This document shows positions 7,603 through 16,386 of a DNA stretch of 64,000 bases, piece by piece; the first letter of the stretch is position 1; each line of letters starts with the position of its first letter. The DNA is taken from assembly GCA_963737225.1 (NCBI GenBank), contig CAVTSA010000013.1, positions 639,744 to 703,743 of the forward strand, written 5' to 3'. Origin of the DNA: CAVTSA01 sp963737225 (GTDB taxonomy: Bacteria; Chloroflexota; Dormibacteria; Dormibacterales; Dormibacteraceae). Under the pieces are notes generated by a model. The model was not told the origin of the DNA. It saw only the letters and a list, made by a program, of their open reading frames with translations, and made no database searches. The position numbers and the translations under genes were made by a program.

Positions 7603-9423
7603 TCACGGGTTGCACTGCCACTCGGCCTGGCGCCCCTGGCTGTACATCCAGGCCGCGGCGGCGGCGCTCGCCGCCGGATCCCAGATCGACCCCCCCGCCT
7701 TGCCTTCCCGGGTCGCGGCGAACGTCGAAGGCATGAACTGGAAGAGGCCCGAGGCACCGGAGGGGTTGCGGGCGTTGGGGTTGTAGCCGGACTCACAGTC
7801 GGCCACGGTCAGTCCCCAGTTCACGGCGGCCGCCCCCAGCGGCGAGAAGGCGTTGATGATGATCTGCTGGACGGAGCCCTCGAGCACCGACGCGGGCGGC
7901 GGGATGTAGCCCACGATCTCCGACCCGCCGCCCAGCGCGACCACGCGGACGTCGAAGCTCCCGGCGTCGTCCATGTTCCGCTCCCAGACCACCAGGCCGA
8001 TCGCGCTCCCTCCGGAGGAGATCACCGAACGCACGATCGCGACGTGACCGAACGCGCTGTAGCCGGGGCCGTTGAACACCACGATCGCGCCCTCGGTGGG
8101 CGTCTGCGAGGTGGGTATCCCCGCCGCCTGTGCCCCGCTGATCCACTGACCGCCGTTCCCCAGGTTTTGCGGCAGCCGGCCACCGGTGTACTTCTGATAG
8201 GCGTTCGCCGCGTAGCAGGTGCACTGGATCGGGGTGTAGTCGCAGTACCCGGGGTATGCCGTCAGGTTCAGCGGTGAGGGGTCAGGCTGCAGCGGCCACG
8301 GGATGCTCGAGACGCTCAGCGTGTAGAGGCCCGACGCCAGCCCGGTGTCGAGGAGCTGCTGGTCGAGGCCCCCCGTGCCGAGCTCGGTCAGCTCGGCCGC
8401 CTGCTGCGTGGTGAGGGATCCACCCTGCTGCTGGGCGGACGCGATCTCCGACTGTGTGATCGTGGTTTGGGCCTCGAGCTGGCCCTGCTGGCTCTGCATC
8501 TCGGCGGCCAGCGTCTGCAGCTCGGCCTGCGACGCCTGGGCCTGCTGCTCATCCGTCGTCACCTGGCCCAGCGTCTGGTCGAGAGCGTTCTGCGAAGCCT
8601 GAACCTGCCCGCGCGTCGCGTCGAGCTCACCGGTGAGCTGGTGGGCCCGCTGCGCGGCATCGTCGAGGCCCGCGTTCTGGGTCAGGTAGGAACCCAGACT
8701 GGCGGCCTCCACCACCGACAGCAGCACCGATGAGGGCTCGGCGTAGAGGGCCTGGGCCACCTCCATCAGCTGGGTCCGTTCCTGCCGCTCCTGCGTGTTG
8801 AGGCGGTTGACGCGCGCCTGAAGCTGGACGAGCTGCTGTGTCAGGTCTTGAACCTCGGCCTGGTCCCCGCTGACCTGGACCTGGAGCTGCGTCTGCTGCT
8901 GCTGGTTCTGCGCAACCTCTGCCTGCAGCTGGTTGAGCTGGGAATCGGCCTGCGTGAGGTTCGTCGCCAGCTGCTCTTGCGGTGGACTCAGGACCACCGG
9001 GGTGAGGCTCGACGGGACGGGGTTGAGCCCGGGGAATGACGGCAACGGCGACGGCGACGGAGAGGGAGAGGCAGTCGGACTGGCCGTCGGGGTCGGGGTC
9101 GGGGTCGGCGTGGCGGTCGGAGTGGGCGTGGCGGTCGGAGTGGGCGTGGCGGTCGGAGTGGGCGTGGCGGTCGGCGAGGCCGTCGGCGCCGGCATGGGGG
9201 TGGGGGTCGACGCTGGGGTCGGAGCCGGCGAAGGCGTGGGATCTGGCGTCGGCGTCGCGGCTGGCGTCGGCGTCGCGGCCGATGAGGGCGTCGGGGTTGG
9301 GGTGGCCGTCGCGCCCGCGGTTGCGGGGGCCCACACGGAGACCAGGAGGAGCAGGACGCCCGCCAGCGCGACGAGCCTACCCCGCCATCCCAGAATCCGT
9401 TCGACCCCGTCCCGCTTCGCCAT
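7603..9423 (-). CDS. Secreted coiled-coil CHAP amidase with C-terminal lytic transglycosylase domain
   Basis: 606 aa. A signal peptide (RLVALAGVLLLLVSVWAPATAGA, about 16-38) leads into a Thr/Pro-rich linker (about 39-125) built of short repeats. A long Gln-rich coiled coil (about 145-335) follows. Next comes a CHAP/NlpC-like cysteine peptidase domain (Cys in QCTCYAANAYQ, His in FGHVAIV). The C-terminus is an SLT/Rpf-like lysozyme fold (ADCESGYNPNARN with catalytic Glu, ASGLFQFMPSTF). The architecture resembles PcsB-type cell-division hydrolases with an added muramidase. It probably remodels peptidoglycan outside the membrane, with the coiled coil as a regulatory arm. Confidence 0.88.
   Translation of the reverse strand: MAKRDGVERILGWRGRLVALAGVLLLLVSVWAPATAGATATPTPTPSSAATPTPAATPTPDPTPSPAPTPASTPTPMPAPTASPTATPTPTATPTPTATPTPTATPTPTPTPTASPTASPSPSPSPLPSFPGLNPVPSSLTPVVLSPPQEQLATNLTQADSQLNQLQAEVAQNQQQQTQLQVQVSGDQAEVQDLTQQLVQLQARVNRLNTQERQERTQLMEVAQALYAEPSSVLLSVVEAASLGSYLTQNAGLDDAAQRAHQLTGELDATRGQVQASQNALDQTLGQVTTDEQQAQASQAELQTLAAEMQSQQGQLEAQTTITQSEIASAQQQGGSLTTQQAAELTELGTGGLDQQLLDTGLASGLYTLSVSSIPWPLQPDPSPLNLTAYPGYCDYTPIQCTCYAANAYQKYTGGRLPQNLGNGGQWISGAQAAGIPTSQTPTEGAIVVFNGPGYSAFGHVAIVRSVISSGGSAIGLVVWERNMDDAGSFDVRVVALGGGSEIVGYIPPPASVLEGSVQQIIINAFSPLGAAAVNWGLTVADCESGYNPNARNPSGASGLFQFMPSTFAATREGKAGGSIWDPAASAAAAAWMYSQGRQAEWQCNP
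9107..9172. repeat. 18-bp tandem repeat encoding a (ATPTPT)n linker
   Basis: About 3.6 copies of the unit GGCGTGGCGGTCGGAGTG lie inside the CHAP gene and encode the hexapeptide ATPTPT on the minus strand. Such repeats change copy number easily, so linker length may vary between strains. Confidence 0.85.
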
Positions 9424-9453
9424 GAAACCTCGCTACCTGTGTGGCATCCCCGC

Positions 9454-10830
9454 TCAGCCAGTCCTGGTCGGCGCACGCCGCAACACCGGCCGGGTCAGGG
9501 CCTCGGCGATGAGAGGTGCGTCGGCTACTTTCAGGTTACCTATCGAGAGGCGCAGGCCCGGCGGTGTGCGGAGCCGGAACTGCTCTCCCGCGGCAACCGC
9601 CCACCCGGCCTCCAGCAGGGCCCGCCGGGCGACCAACTCGTCTTCCACCGGGACCCAGACGTTGAGCCCGCTGCGGCCCCAAACCGAGATGCCGTGGCGC
9701 CCGAACTCGCGCACCAGGGCCCGGCGCCGCGCCTCGTAGGCGACGCGGGCCTCGTCCACCATCGCGCGCACTTCCGGGTCTCGGACCAGCTCCACCACCA
9801 GGCTCTGCAGGATGTAGGAGACCCAGCCCGGCCCCAGTCGCTGGCGCCCCTCGATGCGGGCGATGGTGACCGCGTCACCGGCCATCACGGCCAGGCGGAG
9901 ATCGGGCCCCAGCCACTTCGAGACCGACTGGACGACGGTCCAGTGGCGGAGCCCGGGGGTGGTGGTGAGGGTGTACAGGGGCGACCCCGCCACCGGGCCC
10001 GAGTGATCGTCCTCGATCACCAGCGCCTCCGGCCATTCCTGCAGCACCCGCCGCAGGTCACGCGCCCGCCGGGCGTCGAACGCGGCACCGGTCGGGTTCT
10101 GTGCGCGCGGCGTCTCGATGACCGCGGCCACCTGGCGGCGAAGCGCCTCCTCCAGCGCCTCGGGGATCATCCCGAACTCGTCGATCATCACCGGCTGCGC
10201 GATCAGCCCGTGCGCGCGCAGCAGATCGTGGACGGTGTGGTAGCTGGGATCCTCCACCGCGACCCGGTCACCCGGCCGGAGGTGGGCGTCGAGGGCCCGC
10301 TCGATGCCGGACATGCCGCCGCTGACCACGCTCAGGAAGTCGGGGCTGACGCCGTCCCGAAGCAGCCAGTCGGCCGCCACCTGCAGCAGGTCCGCGTCGT
10401 CGCAGGCGACCCCGTAGGGACGCTGCGGCAGCGGCAGCCGGGAGGCCGCCTCGCGCAGGTCGGGAAGGAAGGAGAAGTCGGGGTTGCCGCTGGTCAGGTC
10501 GACCGCCCCGGTCGGCAGCGGAGGATCGATATGACCGGAGAGCGGTGGCCGCGGGCTGATCCGCGTTCCCCGCCGTCCGGCGGCCACGATGAGCCCGCGC
10601 AGCTGCAGGTTGTTGTAGGCGGCGGCGACGGTGGTCGGGCTGACGCCAAGGTACTCGGCCAATCGACGGACGGTCGGCAGCGCTTGCCCCGGTCGCAGCG
10701 TACCGGCCCGCAGGGCGTCCTCGACGCTGGAGGAGATCGCACCCGCACGGTTCCCGGAGATCATCGTCAGCGAGTCGGGCGCCTCCGACTGCTTGTGGTC
10801 TGTCCGCGGGCCGGCGATCGAGGTTGCCAT
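9454..10830 (-). CDS. MocR-like GntR/aminotransferase regulator
   Basis: 458 aa from ATG 10830 (the open frame continues upstream but is Arg/Ser-rich noise). A GntR winged helix occupies residues 15-85 (LPTVRRLAEYLGVSPTTV). A fold-type-I PLP aminotransferase domain (about 100-458) follows. The expected PLP lysine lies in VQSVSKWLGPDLRL, and the Asp in IEDDHSG. MocR regulators sense PLP or amino compounds. Divergent from the M20 peptidase, which is its most likely target. Confidence 0.85.
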   Translation of the reverse strand: MATSIAGPRTDHKQSEAPDSLTMISGNRAGAISSSVEDALRAGTLRPGQALPTVRRLAEYLGVSPTTVAAAYNNLQLRGLIVAAGRRGTRISPRPPLSGHIDPPLPTGAVDLTSGNPDFSFLPDLREAASRLPLPQRPYGVACDDADLLQVAADWLLRDGVSPDFLSVVSGGMSGIERALDAHLRPGDRVAVEDPSYHTVHDLLRAHGLIAQPVMIDEFGMIPEALEEALRRQVAAVIETPRAQNPTGAAFDARRARDLRRVLQEWPEALVIEDDHSGPVAGSPLYTLTTTPGLRHWTVVQSVSKWLGPDLRLAVMAGDAVTIARIEGRQRLGPGWVSYILQSLVVELVRDPEVRAMVDEARVAYEARRRALVREFGRHGISVWGRSGLNVWVPVEDELVARRALLEAGWAVAAGEQFRLRTPPGLRLSIGNLKVADAPLIAEALTRPVLRRAPTRTG

Positions 10831-10894
10831 GGGCGAAGCTGGCAAGTATTGTCGCAGCCCACCGGCTGGAGCGCAGCCTGCTAGCTTGCGAAAC

Positions 10895-12181
10895 GTGGAA
10901 GATCGCACCGGCAGGCATGCGACGGAGGCGGTACGCGCGGCGGTCGAGCGGCGTTGGGAGGACCAGATCGCGTTCCTCCGCGCGCTGGTCGGAGAGCGAA
11001 GCCTGCGCGGCAGCACAGGGGGGGCACAGCGCCTTGTCGAGGAGCGGATGCGGTCGCTGGGTGTTGAGCCCGAACGCGTGCCGGTCGAGGTCGAGCGCCT
11101 CCGCGGCCGCCCCGGGTTCTCGCCCGTCGACTGGTCGTCGGAGGGCGAGTTCGACGTCAGCGGCCGCCTGGCCGCTGCGGCCGCCGGCGGTCGGTCGTTG
11201 ATCCTGAACGGTCACGTGGACGTCGTTCCCTCGACTCCCGACGATCACTGGACGCACGCTCCTTGGGGTGGCGAGGTCGAGGACGGCCGGCTGTACGGAC
11301 GGGGCGCCGCCGACATGAAGGCGGGCGTCGGCGCCATGCTGGCAGCCGTGGCCGCGATCCGTGCGGCCGGCGTCGAGCTGCGCGGAGACCTCGAGCTCCA
11401 GACCGTGATCGAAGAGGAGTGCAGCGGTCATGGCACGCTGGCGCTGCTCGAAGCCGGGCACCGTGCCGACGCTGCGATCGTCCCCGAGCCGATGGGCCAG
11501 AGCCTGTGCACCGCGCACCCGGGAGTGCTCTGGTGCCGGGTCGAGGTGAGGGGCATGGGCGCGCACGCCGAGCGCGCGGATTCAGCGGTCAACGCGATGG
11601 AGCGGCTGTGGCCGCTGATCGCGGCGATCCGTGGGCTCGAGGCCGAGGTCAACCAGGAGTCGGTCCGGCATCCTGCCTTCGCCGGGCTCTCACACCCCCT
11701 GAACTACAACGTCGGCACGCTGCACGCGGGCGACTGGCCCTCGTCGGTACCGGAAGCCGCGACGATGGAGGTTCGGTTCTCCTATCCGCCCGGTGAGACC
11801 GTGGGCGGCGCGCAGCAGCGGATCGAGGGTCACCTCCGCGCGGCCGCCGACCGGGATCCGTGGCTGCGGGAGGTGCCGCCGCGGATCACGTGGTTCGGGT
11901 TCGCCGCCGAGCCCGCGATCTACGACACCGAGGATCCGCTGTCGCGCACGCTGGAGCGAAACCACTTGCAGGTGGTCGGACGGGCACTCGTGCGGCGACC
12001 CTTCGCGGCCACCATCGACAACCGGTTCTTCGCGCTCTACGCCGGGATGCCGACCGCCTGCTACGGCCCCACCGGGGAGCGTTTCCACGCCCCTGACGAG
12101 TCGGTCGAGCTGGACACCGTGCTCCAGACCACGCACGTGCTGGCGGGAACCATCCTCGAGTGGTGTGGCGTCGCGTCATAG
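10895..12181 (+). CDS. M20-family metallopeptidase (ArgE/DapE-like deacylase)
   Basis: 428 aa from GTG 10895. This start sits 7 nt after a TAGCTT box, suggesting a leaderless transcript. Dizinc ligands are visible: His in LNGHVDVVP, the bridging Asp in GRGAADMKAG, Glu-Glu in VIEEECSGHG (general base plus ligand), and a late His in GERFHAPDE. A dimerisation/lid domain spans about 205-325. The family removes N-acyl groups from amino acids or dipeptides. Divergent from a MocR regulator that may control it. Confidence 0.88.
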   Translation: MEDRTGRHATEAVRAAVERRWEDQIAFLRALVGERSLRGSTGGAQRLVEERMRSLGVEPERVPVEVERLRGRPGFSPVDWSSEGEFDVSGRLAAAAAGGRSLILNGHVDVVPSTPDDHWTHAPWGGEVEDGRLYGRGAADMKAGVGAMLAAVAAIRAAGVELRGDLELQTVIEEECSGHGTLALLEAGHRADAAIVPEPMGQSLCTAHPGVLWCRVEVRGMGAHAERADSAVNAMERLWPLIAAIRGLEAEVNQESVRHPAFAGLSHPLNYNVGTLHAGDWPSSVPEAATMEVRFSYPPGETVGGAQQRIEGHLRAAADRDPWLREVPPRITWFGFAAEPAIYDTEDPLSRTLERNHLQVVGRALVRRPFAATIDNRFFALYAGMPTACYGPTGERFHAPDESVELDTVLQTTHVLAGTILEWCGVAS

Positions 12182-12182
12182 A

Positions 12183-12246
12183 CCCGGTTTCACGTGAAAG
12201 CCGCACCATGAGCACCCCCGAATGCCCGGTTTCACGCGAAAACGGC
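12183..12246. repeat. Paired-palindrome element 3 (42-bp spacing)
   Basis: CCCGGTTTCACGTGAAAGCC and CCCGGTTTCACGCGAAAACG lie in the same orientation. Their cores TTTCACGTGAAA (perfect palindrome) and TTTCACGCGAAA are centred at 12193.5 and 12235.5, 42 bp apart. It fills the gap between the M20 peptidase and the gcdH start. It shares its core with element 5. Confidence 0.75.
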
Positions 12247-12251
12247 GTTCA

Positions 12252-13448
12252 ATGGCTGGCATGAGCACGGTGGCGCCGCGCCAGCAGCGCGTCGATCCGC
12301 AGGACCTCCTGGACCTCCAGTCCGCTTACACGGAGGAGGAGCGACTGATCCAGTCGACGGTCCGCCAATTCGTCCGGGCGCGCGTCCTTCCGGGCATCGA
12401 GGAATGGTTCGAGGCGGGGGTCTTCCCCCGCGACCGGATCGCCGAGCTGGCGGAGCTGGGCCTCCTGGGCATGCACCTGGAGGGCTACGGGTGCGCCGGG
12501 ACCAACGCCACCTCCTACGGTCTCGCCTGCCTGGAGCTGGAGGCGGGCGACTCCGGGTTCCGCAGCTTTGTATCGGTCCAGGGTTCGCTCTGCATGTTCC
12601 CGATCTGGAAGTTCGGGTCGGAGGCACAGAAGGAGCGGTACCTGCCACCGATGGCCCGGGGAGAGATCATCGGCTGCTTCGGCCTCACCGAGCCCGACTT
12701 CGGGTCCGACCCCGCGCACCTGCGGACCAGCGCCCGCCGTCGGGGCGGCGACTGGGTGCTCAACGGCAACAAGCTGTGGATCACCAACGGCACCCTGGCC
12801 GACCTGGCGGTGGTCTGGGCCCAGACCGAGGAGGGGATCCGCGGTTTTCTGGTCCCCACGCAGACCAGGGGGTTCACCGCCCGGGACATCCACCGCAAGA
12901 TCTCCCTGCGGGCCTCGGCCACCTCGGAGCTGATCCTGGAGGACGTGGTGGTGCCCGGCGAGGCGGTGCTGCCCGGCGTGAAGGGCCTCCGAGGTCCGCT
13001 GTCCTGTCTGTCGGAGGCGCGCTACGGGATCCTGTGGGGCGCGCTCGGGGCGGCGCGGACCTGCTACGAGACGGCCCTCGATTACTCCCGCACGCGCGTT
13101 CAGTTCGAGCGGCCGATCGCCGGCTTCCAGCTGACACAGGAGAAGCTGGTCGAGATGGTGCTCGAGCTCCAGAAAGGGGAGCTCCTGGCCCAGCGGGTGG
13201 GACGGCTGAAGGATCAGGGACTGGTGCAGCCGGAGCACATCTCGATGGGCAAGCTCAACAACGTCCGGGCGGCGCTGCGGATCGCACGCGAAGCGCGGAG
13301 CGTGCTCGGCGCCAACGGCATCACGCTCGAATACCCCGTGATCCGGCACATGAACAACCTGGAGTCGGTCTACACGTACGAGGGGACGAACGAGATTCAC
13401 CTGCTCACGGTGGGCCAGGCGATCACCGGGACCAGCGCGTTCCACTAG
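12252..13448 (+). CDS. gcdH: Glutaryl-CoA dehydrogenase-like acyl-CoA dehydrogenase
   Basis: 398 aa from ATG 12252 (12261 also possible). An upstream in-frame ATG at 12222 lies inside a paired-palindrome element and is unlikely. The pattern is that of glutaryl-CoA dehydrogenase: FVSVQGSL(C)M, GCFGLTEPDFGSDP, RGPLSCLSEARYGI(L)WGALGAA, GRLKDQG, and the catalytic Glu in TYEGTNEIH. FAD-dependent oxidation and decarboxylation of glutaryl-CoA to crotonyl-CoA in lysine/tryptophan breakdown is expected. No clear ribosome site or TANNNT box precedes the start. The gene ends at a convergent hairpin. Confidence 0.8.
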   Translation: MAGMSTVAPRQQRVDPQDLLDLQSAYTEEERLIQSTVRQFVRARVLPGIEEWFEAGVFPRDRIAELAELGLLGMHLEGYGCAGTNATSYGLACLELEAGDSGFRSFVSVQGSLCMFPIWKFGSEAQKERYLPPMARGEIIGCFGLTEPDFGSDPAHLRTSARRRGGDWVLNGNKLWITNGTLADLAVVWAQTEEGIRGFLVPTQTRGFTARDIHRKISLRASATSELILEDVVVPGEAVLPGVKGLRGPLSCLSEARYGILWGALGAARTCYETALDYSRTRVQFERPIAGFQLTQEKLVEMVLELQKGELLAQRVGRLKDQGLVQPEHISMGKLNNVRAALRIAREARSVLGANGITLEYPVIRHMNNLESVYTYEGTNEIHLLTVGQAITGTSAFH

Positions 13449-13461
13449 CGCCGCCCGTCAC

Positions 13462-13528
13462 CCCGTTCGCACGCAAGGGCCGTTCCTCATCGGTGCGGCC
13501 GCCGATGAGCACCGTCCGTGCGAAACGG
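13462..13528. terminator. Long bidirectional hairpin at a convergent junction
   Basis: Outer arms CCCGTTCGCACG and CGTGCGAAACGGG enclose an inner stem CTCATCGG / CCGATGAG. It sits between gcdH (+) and the RibD-like reductase (-). It resembles the paired-palindrome elements, but its half-site centres are 47-49 bp apart, not 42, and the halves are poorly palindromic. Confidence 0.55.
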
Positions 13529-13532
13529 GCGC

Positions 13533-14093
13533 TCAGGCGCCGACGCGATAACGCAAGAAGATGGTGCCATCCGCGTACCGGCGGTGGTCGACGAGGTCCA
13601 GAGCGGTACGGAACCCCTCCGGTAAGGCTCGCGTGCCGCCGCCGATCGCGACCGGGACCAGGTGCAGCCGGACCTCGTCCACCAGACCCCAGCGCAAGGC
13701 GGAGCCTGCCAGCGTGGCGCCGCCGATCTCGAGGTCGCCCTCGCCGTTCTCCTTGAACTCGCGGAGCACGTCGGGGTTGCAGGAGCGCACCAGGTGGGTC
13801 CTCGGCGCTGTGACCGCGTCGAGCGTGTTCGAGAAGACGACCTTCTCCGCCGCCCGGAAAAGCCTCGCGAAATCACGCATCTCCGGCGTCTGGGTCTCGT
13901 CGTCCGGGATGTCTTCCCAGACCGCCATCGTCTCGTAGAGCCGGCGCCCCCAGAGATACGTCGTGACCGGCCGCTCCATGTCGTTGATGGATCGGAGCAG
14001 CTCGGCACTCGGCGCGGTCCAGTCGATCTTCCCGTGCTCGTCGTTCACGTAGCCGTCGATCGAGGCGAGGGTGTGGAAGATGAGCTTACCCAT
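13533..14093 (-). CDS. Dihydrofolate reductase family protein (RibD C-terminal-like)
   Basis: 186 aa. The start MGKLIFHTLASIDGYVND is typical of the RibD_C/DHFR-like domain, followed by the NADPH-binding region (TTYLWGRRLYETM, VVFSNTL) and GGATLAGSALRWGLVDEVRLH. Family members reduce pyrimidine or folate-like substrates with NADPH, but many small stand-alone copies have no known substrate. Cytoplasmic. A TACCAT box lies 10 nt upstream of the start. Confidence 0.85.
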   Translation of the reverse strand: MGKLIFHTLASIDGYVNDEHGKIDWTAPSAELLRSINDMERPVTTYLWGRRLYETMAVWEDIPDDETQTPEMRDFARLFRAAEKVVFSNTLDAVTAPRTHLVRSCNPDVLREFKENGEGDLEIGGATLAGSALRWGLVDEVRLHLVPVAIGGGTRALPEGFRTALDLVDHRRYADGTIFLRYRVGA

Positions 14094-14138
14094 GGCGGCC
14101 GCGATGGTACCCCGCCACCGCCGCCGCCAGACGCGGGA

Positions 14139-14166
14139 GCGCCCCCAGGCAAAGGCCCGGGGGCGC
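14139..14166. terminator. GC-rich terminator-like hairpin
   Basis: GCGCCCCC (14139-14146) pairs perfectly with GGGGGCGC (14159-14166). It lies downstream of the minus-strand response-regulator gene. There is no T-tract, so it may act with Rho or only protect the transcript end. Confidence 0.45.
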
Positions 14167-14196
14167 CCCTCAGGAAATGGGGGGTAGGGGTGAGTT

Positions 14197-14841
14197 TCAG
14201 GCAGTAAGTCCGAGGGAGGCGACGACCTCGGCGGCGTCGCGCCGGCGCGTCAGCCCGAGCTTGGCGCTGAGGTGCCAGATGTGGTTTCGAACGGTCTTCT
14301 CGCGGATCTCGAGCTGGCTCGCGATCTGACGGTTGGAGGCCGACTTGGCGACCAGGAGTAGGACGGTCAGCTCGCGCTCGGTGAGGCGGTGGGGGAGGGC
14401 CTTGATCGTGGGGGCGGGACTCGTCATCAGAGGGCTGGGAAAGACCTCGACCGAGATCCGCTGCGGGCGTCCTCGGAGCGCGTTTTCGATGGCGTCCGCG
14501 GTGGCTTCCTTGCCGACCACCGCCCGCGCCCCCAAGGCCAGGATGGAGCGTGCCTCACGGCTCGTGTGCTGGGGATGGAGGACAACGATCGCGAGCTCCG
14601 GGAACCGCCGGTGCAGGTGCTCCACCAGCGTGACGCAGGGAATGTCGGGAAGCGTCGCGTCGAGCAGGATGGCGTCCGGCCGGTACATGGACGCGAGCCG
14701 CTGAGCCTCCAGCCCGTCGCCGCCCTCCCCGGAGACACGAATCGTCGCACTCTCGGCAAGTCGTGCGATCAGTCGTCGACGGAGCAGGGTTTGATCCTCG
14801 ATGACCAGGACCCGCAGCGCCGTTTCGCCGAGTGTCGTCAC
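14197..14841 (-). CDS. NarL/FixJ-type response regulator
   Basis: 214 aa from GTG 14841. I chose it because AAAGGAGGT lies about 10 nt before it; the frame is open to 14877. The receiver domain has the acidic pair E15-D16, the phosphoacceptor D61 (ILLDATLPD) and the Lys in VVGKEAT. A LuxR-type HTH (LTERELTVLLLVAKSASNRQIA...) occupies residues 145-210. No kinase is adjacent. The receiver-only protein at 15014 is divergently transcribed, and a kinase/regulator pair lies 2 kb away. Confidence 0.87.
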   Translation of the reverse strand: MTTLGETALRVLVIEDQTLLRRRLIARLAESATIRVSGEGGDGLEAQRLASMYRPDAILLDATLPDIPCVTLVEHLHRRFPELAIVVLHPQHTSREARSILALGARAVVGKEATADAIENALRGRPQRISVEVFPSPLMTSPAPTIKALPHRLTERELTVLLLVAKSASNRQIASQLEIREKTVRNHIWHLSAKLGLTRRRDAAEVVASLGLTA

Positions 14842-15013
14842 GTGTGCCAAACCTCCTTTGGTGCCTGCCCGGGTCACCCCTGGGCGGCAGGACTTCTCGC
14901 GTGAGCCTCAGTGTCGATGAGGCAGACCGTTCCACACATCGGGGTGGTCCCGGAAAATGGAATGGGGAAAACCCTGTGGCAATCGCGGTGCCGGGATGTG
15001 AAGATTGGGGCCA

Positions 15014-15406
15014 GTGATTGCGAACCTTCTGGAGCAACAATCTCCGGAGGCCCGCGCGACAGTGCTCATCGTCGACGACCACTCGGGTTTTCGAACCTTT
15101 GTTCGCCGACTGCTCGAGAGCGGCGGCTTTCGTGTCGTGGGGGAGGCGGCGGGAGCGGTGGAGGCACGTTCGGCGGTGCCCGCGCTGCAGCCCAAGGTCG
15201 TGCTTCTCGACGTCAACCTGCCCGATGGTGATGGCCTCCAGCTCGCGGATGAGCTGTCCGACGGCGCGCACGCGCCCGCGGTGGTCCTCATCTCGAGCCA
15301 TGAACGATCAGACTTCGGCGACCGGCTGGATCGCACCAGCGCACGCGGTTTCATCAGCAAGGCCGACCTGACTCCGGCCGCGGTCGCCGATCTGGTTGAT
15401 TCGTAG
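15014..15406 (+). CDS. Single-domain receiver (CheY-like) protein
   Basis: 130 aa from GTG 15014; TTG 15005 is an alternative, and GTG 15062 (after GGAGG) would cut the first strand. Key receiver residues are D21-D22, D66 (VVLLDVNLP), Ser in LISSHE and Lys in GFISKADLT. There is no output domain, so it probably works as a phosphate shuttle or by protein binding. The TolB-like gene follows after 23 nt, and the sensor kinase after that. Confidence 0.8.
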   Translation: MIANLLEQQSPEARATVLIVDDHSGFRTFVRRLLESGGFRVVGEAAGAVEARSAVPALQPKVVLLDVNLPDGDGLQLADELSDGAHAPAVVLISSHERSDFGDRLDRTSARGFISKADLTPAAVADLVDS

Positions 15407-15429
15407 ACCCCCGGCGGGGAGAACCTCAC

Positions 15430-16386
15430 ATGATCACCAGAGTCCTCAGTGGCCTGAGGCTGCTGGCCATGGCCCTGGTCGGGGCGCTCACCATGGTGGC
15501 GTTTCCGACGTGTGGTGCGATGGCGATGGCGGGCGCGTGCGGTCAGGGAGGCCCGATGGGGGGCCAGGACGAGCGCCCGGCACTGGTCTTCGCCTGCTCC
15601 CCGGTGGATGTCGACGGCGCCCCCCTGTACCGGCTCTACCGGCTCCTTCCTCACGGCGCGGAACAGCTGTCGTCGGAGCCTGCGCAGGATCCGGCGGTCG
15701 CCCCCACCGGTTCCCTGCTGGCGTTTGACAGCACCTCCGCCGGTGCGCCCAACATCTACGTCTCCGGGATCGGCGGAAGCTCGCCGCGCGAGCTCATGTC
15801 CGCCCCGGGTGGGCAGACCGAGCCGGCCTGGTCTCCCAACGGCAGCAAGCTCGCGTACGTGAGCGGCCAGCGCGGCCTGCACGCGCCGGTCGGCGTCAGC
15901 GACACCTTCGGCGGCATCTTCATCGGCAGCTCCGGAGGCAGCGGGGGACAGCCCATCACCTCGGAGGACTCGTATGCCGGTCAGCCGGCCTGGGCCCCCA
16001 GAGGCGAGCGCATCGCCTACGCCACGGACGGCAACGGCAACTTCCAGGTGGCCACGGTGGCACCCGACGGCACCGACGCGACCGTGCTGACCGGCGACGG
16101 CCAGTCCGAATGGCCGACCTGGTCACCGACCGGAGGTCAGATCGCCTACCAGTGGTCGTCGACCCTGGGCGGCGAGGACTGGATCTGGATCATGGACGCC
16201 AACGGGACGCATGCCCACCGGCTCACCTGGGGCAGTCGGCCGAGCTGGTCGCCGGATGGAAAATGGATCGCGTTCGTGCGGAAGACGGCCCATGGCTCCG
16301 ACCTCTGGATGATCTCTCCTCGCGGCGGTCACGCGGTGCGGATCACCGACGACGCCGGCCTCAAAGGCCGGCCGAGCTGGGCCTGA
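15430..16386 (+). CDS. Exported TolB-like beta-propeller protein
   Basis: 318 aa. A hydrophobic N-terminus (LRLLAMALVGALTMVAFPTCGAMA) acts as a signal. Repeated PD40/WD40-like blades follow, each with a motif such as EPAWSPNGSKLAYVS, QPAWAPRGERIAYAT, WPTWSPTGGQIAYQW and RPSWSPDGKWIAFVR. It is probably a scaffold or ligand-binding protein outside the membrane. Its stop codon overlaps the sensor-kinase start (TGATG), so the two are probably made together. It could feed a signal to the kinase, but this is only inferred. Confidence 0.83.
   Translation: MITRVLSGLRLLAMALVGALTMVAFPTCGAMAMAGACGQGGPMGGQDERPALVFACSPVDVDGAPLYRLYRLLPHGAEQLSSEPAQDPAVAPTGSLLAFDSTSAGAPNIYVSGIGGSSPRELMSAPGGQTEPAWSPNGSKLAYVSGQRGLHAPVGVSDTFGGIFIGSSGGSGGQPITSEDSYAGQPAWAPRGERIAYATDGNGNFQVATVAPDGTDATVLTGDGQSEWPTWSPTGGQIAYQWSSTLGGEDWIWIMDANGTHAHRLTWGSRPSWSPDGKWIAFVRKTAHGSDLWMISPRGGHAVRITDDAGLKGRPSWA

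Noticed and set aside
8933..9739. Long plus-strand frames over the CHAP gene repeats
   Set aside because: Gly/Val repeat frames are antisense to the Thr/Pro linker of the real gene.
12222..12251. Upstream start of gcdH at ATG 12222
   Set aside because: It lies inside paired-palindrome element 3 and would add non-conserved residues.
13462..13528. Hairpin after gcdH as a tenth paired-palindrome element
   Set aside because: Half-site centres are 47-49 bp apart and the halves are poorly palindromic. It is listed as a terminator instead.
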